A stretch of 64,000 nucleotides of DNA, taken from positions 1 through 64,000 of the forward strand of contig CAMJIL010000005.1 in the NCBI GenBank assembly GCA_946405805.1, in the 5' to 3' direction. Of the stretch, positions 52,751 through 59,340 are shown piece after piece. Position 1 is the stretch's first letter. Every line of letters begins with the position of its first letter. The translations under genes and the position numbers were made by a program. The notes under the pieces are model-generated. The model was given only the letters and a program-made list of their open reading frames with translations, searched no databases and was not told where the DNA came from. Source of the stretch: an uncultured Prevotellaceae bacterium. GTDB lineage: Bacteria; Bacteroidota; Bacteroidia; Bacteroidales; Bacteroidaceae.

Positions 52751-53365
52751 ATGATGAATATAAATAATACACAGTTCTCGTTATTCGGATACGGATACAG
52801 GAACAATCGGGGGGAGGCTGTACTTCAGACACGGCCTAAAAACGTAACTGACATTTTGTCGGTTTACGAGTACATAACATCGGGTGCTGCAAAGAGTGCA
52901 CAAGATACTTTAAGAGGTATGCGCACAACGGCATCAAAAGAGGAATGTAGCGACTACAAAAAACTGAACTTCCAGTTTGTTACTTTTCGCGGCATATTCT
53001 CTTCGCGTAAGGCCAGTGCATTAACAAAGTTGTCACCTTATATAGTTATAGACATTGATGGCCTTCCTTCTAATGAAGCGGCACAAAGCCTGGTGAAACA
53101 GCTTTCTGGTGATGTGTATGTAGAGACGGCTCTTGCTTTTGTCTCACCGAGCGGATTAGGCGTTAAATGGGTGGTAGAGATACCTGAGTGGCTACAGGGT
53201 GAGAGTTACAAGGAACAATACCTTGGACTTTGCCGACATGTTGTGTTGCAATATGGTTATGAGCCTGATTGGGGATGCAGCGATGTTTGCAGGGCTTGCT
53301 TCCTTGGATATGATGATAAATGTTTTATTAATAATAAATTTTTAGGTAATGAACAGAAAAACTAA
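52751..53365 (+). CDS. BT4734/BF3469-like N-terminal domain protein (primase-like)
   Basis: A 204-aa protein matching the BT4734-like domain found at the N-terminus of, or beside, VirE-type proteins in Bacteroidota. Visible: NFQFVTFRGIFSSRKASALTKLSP, the IDIDGLPS acidic strand, and AFVSPSGLGVKWVVEIPE. These are the pattern of a prim-pol-like fold: acidic residues on a strand and a SPSGxGxK loop. The last 17 bases overlap the start of the VirE gene, so the two proteins probably act together in replication of a mobile element. It ends after DVCRACFLGYDDKC. Confidence 0.85.
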   Translation: MMNINNTQFSLFGYGYRNNRGEAVLQTRPKNVTDILSVYEYITSGAAKSAQDTLRGMRTTASKEECSDYKKLNFQFVTFRGIFSSRKASALTKLSPYIVIDIDGLPSNEAAQSLVKQLSGDVYVETALAFVSPSGLGVKWVVEIPEWLQGESYKEQYLGLCRHVVLQYGYEPDWGCSDVCRACFLGYDDKCFINNKFLGNEQKN

Positions 53366-54959
53366 TTCTATGACAGACCAGCAGTATTTTGAACTGTTGT
53401 GTCAACGCATCTATGATGCTTCTTGTAACATTGCTCATACTTATGATGAGTATCTTAGGTTTGCCTTCGTATGTTCTGTTTTTGGAGAAATAGGAAGGGA
53501 GTGGTTTCACAAAATCTGTGCTTTGGACGAAAAGTACGATGTAAGGAATTGTGACACACAGTTTGACAATTGTCAGAAGACTACGCGTCATGAAATTACG
53601 TTGGGTACGCTTGTCCACATGGCACAGGAACATGGGATAGATGTTTCCATACCAGAGGAAGCAAAGCCACACCGAGGACGGCCCTGTAAAACAGAGGATG
53701 AACGGGAAGAAGAGCGTAGGAACCAGTTTGAACTGGTCAGTCAGTTTCTTAATAACGAATATTCGTTTCGTTATAATATCCTCAGTGAACGTATAGAGTT
53801 GAAGCAGGGTGATGAGGAATGGAGGGAGTTTAACGAACGGGAACTCAACAGTATTCTCACCAATATGCACAGCAACAATGTCAGAGTGTCGAAAGATAAT
53901 CTCAATACTTATATCAACTCTGGAGTGTTCTCTTCTCCTTACAATCCTGTTGAGGAATTTGTGAAGACAATGAAACCATGGAATGGGCGTACTGACTATA
54001 TACGTCAGGTGTTTGACCATCTGCACTTGGAAGATGGGTGCGATAAGGACTTTCTTTTTGAATGTTTCAAGTTCTATTATGTTTGTCTTGTAGGTCGCGG
54101 TGCTGACCTTGATATTGTCAATCAGTTGATACTGGTGCTTGCTGGTGAGAAAGAGGGAACGGGAAAAACGGAGTTCGTATTGCGTATGCTACCGTCTGCT
54201 TTACATAAGTACATTCATAACCCGGTACAGCTCACGTCATTTAAGGATAAGGATGAGACACTTGCAACAGCTCATAACCTTCTGTTCTTTTTGGATGAGG
54301 TGTCGCTGAACAGGCAGACTTTTAACAAACTGAAGAATATGGTAGGTGGTGCTGGCGCTAATAAAGTAACTGATAGGGCACCATACGCTCATACATCGGA
54401 GGTGCGTAATGTTCATGCCTCTTTCGCTGCTACTACCAATCACATAGATTTCCTGCCGGAAGACTTGGGTGACCGCAGGTTTCTGGTACTCCCTGTAGTA
54501 GGCAGTGATGACTATGCTAAGATGCCCATTGACAAGGCTTTTGTTCAAGCATACTACTTAGCTACACATCCGAAACGTTTTTCTACACGAATATCGCGTG
54601 AAATGATGGCCCGACTGAAGGAAATCAACTGGAAATATGTCGCTGAAGACATCTGTACAGCAGTATTACCTACGGTATTAAGGGAACCTAATCCGGGAGA
54701 GCAGGCACAAGCTGTCCTTGTAGGCGAAATCATTGGCTGGTTGTCAGGCAGAACGGGACAAAATAAAGACTATACTCCACAAAAAGTCAATGCTGCAATG
54801 AAAAAAATGGGTTTCTTGCCTAAAAGAACCAATAAAGGTAACGTGTATTTGGTAAAGAGACTTTCTGCTGACGACCTGAAACATCAGGGGGAAATGCTTG
54901 CAAATCAGGAAATTAAGCAGGAAGAAGAAAAGAGCATAGAGCAAGAACTTCCGTTCTGA
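53349..54959 (+). CDS. VirE-family P-loop ATPase/helicase-like protein
   Basis: A 536-aa protein of the virulence-associated E (VirE) family, with a phage/plasmid helicase-like core. The Walker A motif is GEKEGTGKTEFVLRM and the Walker B motif is LLFFLDEVS. Sensor-like ATTNHIDFLPEDLGDRRFLVL follows. The N-terminal 130 residues resemble a primase C-terminal/linker region (RGRPCKTEDEREEERRNQFE). It is expected to work with the preceding primase-like protein in replicating or maintaining an integrated element. Length and motifs appear intact. Translation is coupled by the 17-base overlap. It is followed by inverted repeats, then the convergent transposase-like gene. Confidence 0.88.
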   Translation: MNRKTNSMTDQQYFELLCQRIYDASCNIAHTYDEYLRFAFVCSVFGEIGREWFHKICALDEKYDVRNCDTQFDNCQKTTRHEITLGTLVHMAQEHGIDVSIPEEAKPHRGRPCKTEDEREEERRNQFELVSQFLNNEYSFRYNILSERIELKQGDEEWREFNERELNSILTNMHSNNVRVSKDNLNTYINSGVFSSPYNPVEEFVKTMKPWNGRTDYIRQVFDHLHLEDGCDKDFLFECFKFYYVCLVGRGADLDIVNQLILVLAGEKEGTGKTEFVLRMLPSALHKYIHNPVQLTSFKDKDETLATAHNLLFFLDEVSLNRQTFNKLKNMVGGAGANKVTDRAPYAHTSEVRNVHASFAATTNHIDFLPEDLGDRRFLVLPVVGSDDYAKMPIDKAFVQAYYLATHPKRFSTRISREMMARLKEINWKYVAEDICTAVLPTVLREPNPGEQAQAVLVGEIIGWLSGRTGQNKDYTPQKVNAAMKKMGFLPKRTNKGNVYLVKRLSADDLKHQGEMLANQEIKQEEEKSIEQELPF

Positions 54960-55092
54960 AAGTGACGAGTGATGATTGATGTTATAACTTTCCCAAAAAT
55001 AAATAGAAAATATAGTGTAGCGTTTATTATTTTTAATAGGAAAGTATAATATTTCTCCGTCACTCGTCACCTCCTTCACACACCTCTTTTTC

Positions 55093-55138
55093 CTCCACTG
55101 CACTTTGGGATTTTTTCCTGTGCAGTGGAGATTTTTTT
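55093..55138. terminator. Perfect 11-bp hairpin between VirE and the transposase-like gene
   Basis: CTCCACTGCAC (55093-55103) and GTGCAGTGGAG (55120-55130) are perfect complements, followed by ATTTTTTT. A looser copy of the arm (CTCCGCAGTCGAG) follows at about 55141. A separate inverted pair, AGTGACGAGTGA (about 54960) and TCACTCGTCAC (about 55059), surrounds this gap. It can act as a terminator and could also be a REP-like target of the adjacent transposase-like protein. Confidence 0.7.
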
Positions 55139-55163
55139 ACTCCGCAGTCGAGAAAAATAGGGG

Positions 55164-56378
55164 TTATCTGATTATCTTTGCTTCGCCGTTGAAGGTGCTT
55201 ATCTCTGCTGCGAGGGTGTTGAGGTTGTGAAAGCGGCTGTAGTCGCTGTCTGATGGTACATTGCCGACATCACCCATGGTGTCGAGGTTCCAAGGGGCAA
55301 GGATAAGTAATGTGCCTTTTTCACAAGCGTCAAAGCGTTTTTTCTCGGGTTTCCAATACTGACCGATGGGTTCCTTCTGCAGATGTATCAGCGGATAGCC
55401 CTGTTCTATGCACTCGTTCTTCATCAGCAGTTCCCCGCGTGATATGCCTGGGGTGACGATAGCTGTGCCGCCTTCCATGATTTCTGCTACCCATTGGCTG
55501 TGCTCACGGGCATAGTCGTCAGTTGTTTCGTAAGGGCGGCGGCTTACGGGGTGGAGGCGATGGCACATCACCTGCACCTTACGAGGCCATCTCAGCAGGA
55601 AGAGATTACCGAATGCTCCATAGCTGCGGTTGCCTATCTGTACATGCAGACATCTGCGCATATAGTCGGGCAGGAGGCGTCGCAACATGGCTCGTCTCGG
55701 GTTGTCATGCACATAGGCTATCATTGCTTGCCGGTGGCGTTCGTTGAGGCATACGGTATCGTCGTAGTTGTCATCGAAGAGGGGCCTTTGGCTACGTCCC
55801 ACGAAGGTGTAGTATTCCTGCCGCTGTTTCTTTGACATGGTGCGTATCAAGGCTCCCTCATTATAATGCTGGGTGGCTTTCTCGCGTAGCCAGGCTGGGG
55901 CGCGGTCGGAGAAGCAATCAACCGATATCGGCCGATTGGTGGAAGAGGGGAGGCCCTGCCCTTGCTGCCAACGGCTGGTACAGACGGCCTTGAAGGCCTG
56001 AATGATATCGCCAAGGCTCCATTGCATAGGCTCAAGCACCTCTATGACACCATGGAAATGGTCAGGCATACATACGCAGGCATGCACTACTACGTTGTTG
56101 CCATGAGCTGACTGGTGGGTGGGTATCTGTAGCCATGTCTCCTGTACCGCTTCGCCAAGAGGGGTGAGGGCAAGGCGGGTTTGTTTGCGACCGGAGGTGG
56201 GGTGTTTGCGACCAGAGGTGGGGTGTTCGCGACCGGAGGTGGGGTGTTCGCGACCGAAATCGGTCACGAAATGGGAGAGCAGCTGCTCACGGCCACTCAC
56301 AACAATGGTGATGAGATAGGTGCCACGACCATAGTAGTCGTGACCAGCATTACGTGGACGATAGGATAGTGCTTCCAT
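55164..56378 (-). CDS. REP-associated tyrosine transposase-like protein (Y1/HUH)
   Basis: A 404-aa protein of the Y1_Tnp/RAYT type, single-strand DNA transposases related to IS200 enzymes. The N-terminal part has YYGRGTYLITIVVSGR and the metal-binding HUH motif in CMPDHFHGVI; a candidate catalytic Tyr is in KKQRQEYYTFV or FDDNYDDTV, and the family pattern YVHDNPRR follows. The C-terminal 130 residues (ISRGELLMKNECIEQGYPLIHL) are an extra domain found in Bacteroidota relatives. Residues about 41-64 contain three 7-residue repeats (GREHPTS) encoded by a 21-bp tandem repeat. ATG at 56378 is chosen because the upstream frame start is the promoter itself. No IS ends seen, so probably domesticated. 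Confidence 0.82.
   Translation of the reverse strand: MEALSYRPRNAGHDYYGRGTYLITIVVSGREQLLSHFVTDFGREHPTSGREHPTSGRKHPTSGRKQTRLALTPLGEAVQETWLQIPTHQSAHGNNVVVHACVCMPDHFHGVIEVLEPMQWSLGDIIQAFKAVCTSRWQQGQGLPSSTNRPISVDCFSDRAPAWLREKATQHYNEGALIRTMSKKQRQEYYTFVGRSQRPLFDDNYDDTVCLNERHRQAMIAYVHDNPRRAMLRRLLPDYMRRCLHVQIGNRSYGAFGNLFLLRWPRKVQVMCHRLHPVSRRPYETTDDYAREHSQWVAEIMEGGTAIVTPGISRGELLMKNECIEQGYPLIHLQKEPIGQYWKPEKKRFDACEKGTLLILAPWNLDTMGDVGNVPSDSDYSRFHNLNTLAAEISTFNGEAKIIR
56187..56260 (-). repeat. 21-bp tandem repeat inside the transposase-like gene
   Basis: Three full units at 56187-56207, 56208-56228 and 56229-56249 plus a partial unit. They differ by one or two bases and encode the 7-residue repeat GREHPTS/GRKHPTS, so copy changes would keep the frame. 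Confidence 0.92.
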
Positions 56379-56388
56379 ACTCGGTGAG

Positions 56389-56420
56389 CAAAGGTACAAA
56401 TTTTCTTTGAAACAACCAAA
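56389..56420 (-). promoter_or_regulatory. Promoter of the transposase-like gene
   Basis: On the minus strand TTTG (56417-56420), a 20-base spacer and TACCTTTG (56389-56396). The start codon is only 10 bases further, so the RNA is nearly leaderless. Confidence 0.8.
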
Positions 56421-56495
56421 TTTATTACGAAGAACATCTCCGTATTTTACTTTATAAAAATAAATACAATTTATTGAAAAATAATTGCTTAAATA

Positions 56496-56527
56496 TTTGC
56501 ATATGTCATTTATTTTTTGTAACTTTG
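56496..56527 (+). promoter_or_regulatory. Promoter of the second HU-like gene
   Basis: TTTG at 56496-56499, a 20-base spacer and TAACTTTG at 56520-56527. The coding region starts 254 bases further, an unusually long leader. Confidence 0.85.
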
Positions 56528-56781
56528 CAGATAGAAAAAGAGAATAAAATGCAAGCTTTTTTTCTCATAGCATTCGAAGTAAATTCGTCTGCTAAATCTC
56601 CAAAAGAGATTTGATCATCAGCGATGTTGCTTTCGCTCGATAATCTGAAAGTGAACTTTCATTATCCTCGCTTACTCGCAACATTGTCAATAGAAAATAA
56701 GGATAACAAAATAGCGGGATGTGACCACCCGATGTAGTTGGTTGCTTATGCCTTTTAAAGTAAAAAGATTGTATTAAAGTT
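56528..56781 (+). promoter_or_regulatory. Long structured 5' leader of the HU-like gene
   Basis: Three hairpins can be drawn by eye. One is AAATCTC/GAGATTT (about 56594-56612). The second is a long one from ATGTTGC to GCAACAT, enclosing GATAAT/ATTATC and TGAAAGT/ACTTTCA (about 56622-56695). The third is CGGG/CCCG (about 56714-56730). A 21-codon frame (56549-56614) overlaps the first hairpin. This looks like a cis-acting regulatory RNA; the effector is unknown. Confidence 0.5.
56549..56614 (+). CDS. Possible 21-aa leader peptide
   Basis: ATG at 56549 begins MQAFFLIAFEVNSSAKSPKE and ends at TGA 56612-56614. It lies about 20 bases after the promoter and its 3' end overlaps the first leader hairpin, so ribosome position could affect folding. 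It may be a chance frame. Confidence 0.3.
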   Translation: MQAFFLIAFEVNSSAKSPKEI

Positions 56782-57411
56782 ATGGCATTAAAAGTTAAAG
56801 CAAAAGAACGTGAGTTCAAGGTCGGCAAGTATGCCGGCGAGTATCGTTACGTGATGGCGCCTGAGTTGTACTCAGCACTTTCACAAGACAAGGTAATCAG
56901 GGAAGCTGCTCTTCGCAGTGGGGTCTCTGAAGGAGTTATGAAGGCTTGCTGGGATGCAGCCGGAGAAGTTATCAAGGCGTGGTTGCCTGAGGGCCACAGT
57001 ATTCCTATCCCAGGCCTCGGCAGTGCCCGTTTTGGTTTGAGTGCAAAGAGTGTTGCTGACGTCAATGACGTCAAGGCAGGCTTGATCCGCACACGTCGCA
57101 TCGTCTTCACACCAGCTGTTGAGTTGAAGCAGGAACTGAAGGAGACTTCTGTTGTCATCACCTGCTACGACCGCACTGGCAAAGAGGTTAAGCGCGTCAC
57201 CAGTGACGACGACGGCACTGTAGAGGAGCCGGACAACACCACCGAAACTGGTGAGAACGATGGTACCACTAACGGTGGTAACGAAAACCCTTCGACAGGC
57301 TCAGGGCAGGACGAAAACCAAAACCAAAACCAAGGTGGTAGCCAGAACCAGGGTGGTTCACAGGGTGGTAACACCGACCCTAATCCAGACGGTAGTGGCG
57401 ATGAAGGATAA
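56782..57411 (+). CDS. HU-like DNA-binding protein, second copy, with repetitive tail
   Basis: A 209-aa protein with an HU/IHF-like domain (about residues 20-125: MAPELYSALSQDKVIREAALRSG, then the turn IPIPGLGSARFGL and arm LIRTRRIVFTPAVELKQEL). A short extension (ITCYDRTGKEVKRVTSDDD) follows, then a low-complexity tail ending in NQGGSQNQGG and DPNPDGSGDEG. The tail is the same as in the gene at 68, with about 72 of 75 bases identical by eye, whereas the domains are clearly different. Within the tail lies a copy of the CCTTCGACAGGCTCAGGG element encoding PSTGSGQ. It has its own promoter and a 250-base structured leader. Probably a nucleoid or element-associated DNA-binding protein. Confidence 0.8.
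   Translation: MALKVKAKEREFKVGKYAGEYRYVMAPELYSALSQDKVIREAALRSGVSEGVMKACWDAAGEVIKAWLPEGHSIPIPGLGSARFGLSAKSVADVNDVKAGLIRTRRIVFTPAVELKQELKETSVVITCYDRTGKEVKRVTSDDDGTVEEPDNTTETGENDGTTNGGNENPSTGSGQDENQNQNQGGSQNQGGSQGGNTDPNPDGSGDEG
57283..57307 (+). repeat. CCTTCGACAGGCTCAGGG element in the HU-like gene
   Basis: 25 bases identical to 25057-25081 in the endonuclease-fold gene. Both copies are read in the same frame (ENPSTGSG) and both are bordered by AACCAAAAC-type hexamers. Confidence 0.9.
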
Positions 57412-57523
57412 GCTTCGCACGAAAGACGAAGTACGAAAAACGAAAGACTGGGATGAGCCCTTCGGGGCTCTCCCTCTTCTTAAGGATTCAAGATTATTGG
57501 CCTTTCAATTGAAAGGTCATTTT
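57412..57523 (+). terminator. GACGAAA array followed by convergent terminator palindrome
   Basis: After the stop codon come GACGAAA/TACGAAA heptamers (57419-57448) and a GAGCCCTTCGGGGCTC hairpin (about 57455-57470). Then the perfect palindrome CCTTTCAATTGAAAGG (57501-57516) is followed by T-rich sequence that reaches the stop of the convergent peptidase gene. Confidence 0.75.
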
Positions 57524-59316
57524 TTATTGAGAATGTGGTTGACGATATACATGGCATCTGACATGTTTATCTCACCGTCATCGTTTGCATCGGCTGCTAC
57601 GGCATCAAAGGATGGGGCAGGGGTGCCGAGGGTGTAATTGACAATAAACATAACGTCTGACATGTTTATTTCGCCATCGCCATTGGCATCGCCACGACGA
57701 TACCTGAAAGTGAAGTTAACACTATAGTCGGCATTCTGCACGATGTCGTATATAGGCTTGTCTATAGTGCCGTCCTTTACCCAATAGTCTGTCAGCTGTG
57801 TTACGCCCTGTGTGCCTGGGAACGGGTCACCGAGAAGGGATTTGTCGTAAGCGTCTTTTGTTTCTGCATAATCGAAGAAACCTATCAGTCTTCCGTCGGC
57901 TGGGAGTATGGTTATACCAGGTTTTCCTGCTGTACTGTTGGGAAGACCGTTTTTGATGCTGAATTTCTCGAGTGAGGCATTAATATGTGTTACCACCATT
58001 CCGGTGCCGGTATAGCTCTTAAATTGCATATACCACTCTTTATCGTGAGGGATGGCTTCAAGAATCCAGTATTCATTGTCGTTATTTCCTGATATCTTGT
58101 ATGCCTGTCCTCCGTCTTTGAGTGGCGTGAGGGTTACGGTCTGAGAATCAGTTAGTTCCTGTATGTCGTCAATCCATCCGAAGAGATAGCGCTCGAAGGC
58201 ATTCAGAGGGGTGGGCAGACAGCCGTTAAGACGATTCTCACCACCATCCATCAGCGACCATTCCTCCATGCTCTGGTTGTCGTATTTAGAATCAGTCCAT
58301 GATTTTTTGCTGGTTGCATACAGGTCTGTAATACCCATTGTGTGGCAGAATTCGTGAACCATGACGCCAATGCCTGCCAGTTGTGGGTCAATGTTAAGTT
58401 GTGAGTATAAATCAGGACTGAAATTTATCTCGTTACTCATAGCGGCACGATGAATATTCATACCGTCAACGGTGCAGATGTAACTGCTGGTGTTATCTTG
58501 TATTTGAGGCCATATAACATTTTGTACCCCCCAGCTCCCTCCATATCCGGCATAGAGGAGATATACGAGGTCAACATATCCGTCACCATCAGAATCGTAC
58601 TGTGTGAAGTCAACGTCATCTGCGGCTGCTACACAGGCATCCTTGACGAAGGTATATGGACGGGTAGAATAGTAGGCGGCAGTATTATTGACCTTGATAG
58701 GACCACAGACATCAAACCTCGGGTGGAACTGGTCACCGCTGCAGGACTTGAAATAATTGGCTACGGAGCCTTGACTTTTGGCAACAATGTGATGGACAAT
58801 GCCTTCTTTGTCTGTGTACGGTACCCTTACGTTGGTTGTCATTTCGTCGCTATTGAAGAGTCTATCAATGTCTTCCTTTTGGTAGGTGAACGAAACGTCG
58901 GAGAACTCTACCATCAGTACCAACACCTTTGGGGCGCCCTTGCTGGGGAAGAGACGATATCCCAAAAGCTGTCCGTTGGTGGTAGTGCCGGAATCTGCAC
59001 CCGTCAGAGATGGTGTGCCCTTTTTCTTTAACGTGTTTTCGATTACCTGCTGCTGTTGTTGGTCTGCGATAGCATTGAGGCTGTCAATCTGTTCCTTTGA
59101 GGCAGCATAGTAGTAGTCGCCTTCGGAATTGTAGAGAATTATCTCCCCGCTTTGGCTTCTGTAGAAATGCAGGTTCTCGTCACCCACTAACGTAGCAGAG
59201 ACAATGCGTCCGTCATTCAGGGTGAAGTCTCTGAAAAAACGCACAGCCTTAGAAGCGTTGACACTAACGGATGCCAAGGTGACAAGAAGAAGGAGTATTA
59301 AGCGAATAGTTTTCAA
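57517..59316 (-). CDS. Secreted M6-family metallopeptidase with dockerin-like C-terminus, TTG start
   Basis: A 599-aa secreted zinc peptidase of the M6 (immune inhibitor A-like) group. The signal peptide ends near residue 21 (SVNASKA), followed by a propeptide-like region (DFTLNDGRIVSATLVGDE). The catalytic domain has the zinc site VMVHEFCHTMGITDLY (HEFCH matches HExxH) and a Met-turn-like WSLMDGG. The C-terminus carries two calcium-loop units (DANGDGEINMSDVM and DANDDGEINMSDAM), the same dockerin-like module as in the CotH and LRR proteins. The start codon appears to be TTG at 59316, itself part of a heptamer array. It follows the GH28-GH105 gene by 10 bases, so they are probably cotranscribed. 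Confidence 0.88.
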   Translation of the reverse strand: MKTIRLILLLLVTLASVSVNASKAVRFFRDFTLNDGRIVSATLVGDENLHFYRSQSGEIILYNSEGDYYYAASKEQIDSLNAIADQQQQQVIENTLKKKGTPSLTGADSGTTTNGQLLGYRLFPSKGAPKVLVLMVEFSDVSFTYQKEDIDRLFNSDEMTTNVRVPYTDKEGIVHHIVAKSQGSVANYFKSCSGDQFHPRFDVCGPIKVNNTAAYYSTRPYTFVKDACVAAADDVDFTQYDSDGDGYVDLVYLLYAGYGGSWGVQNVIWPQIQDNTSSYICTVDGMNIHRAAMSNEINFSPDLYSQLNIDPQLAGIGVMVHEFCHTMGITDLYATSKKSWTDSKYDNQSMEEWSLMDGGENRLNGCLPTPLNAFERYLFGWIDDIQELTDSQTVTLTPLKDGGQAYKISGNNDNEYWILEAIPHDKEWYMQFKSYTGTGMVVTHINASLEKFSIKNGLPNSTAGKPGITILPADGRLIGFFDYAETKDAYDKSLLGDPFPGTQGVTQLTDYWVKDGTIDKPIYDIVQNADYSVNFTFRYRRGDANGDGEINMSDVMFIVNYTLGTPAPSFDAVAADANDDGEINMSDAMYIVNHILNKK

Positions 59317-59340
59317 TTTTCAATTATCAATTTTCAATGT
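59311..59340. repeat. TCAATTT/TCAATTA heptamer array at a gene junction
   Basis: Four 7-base units, read on the minus strand as AAAATTG/ATAATTG. They encode the last residues (IEN) and stop of the GH28-GH105 gene and supply the TTG start of the peptidase gene. Confidence 0.85.

Noticed and set aside
53328-54026. Long minus-strand open frame opposite the VirE gene
   Set aside because: It lies wholly opposite a gene with clear helicase motifs, has no promoter, and its translation looks like an antisense shadow.
55164-56378. Complete insertion sequence
   Set aside because: No terminal inverted repeats, target duplication or IS200-like end hairpins could be placed at both sides of the gene.
56592-56828. 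Minus-strand 78-codon frame across the HU-like leader
   Set aside because: No promoter on that strand; it covers the hairpins of the leader, which explains the open frame better than a gene does.
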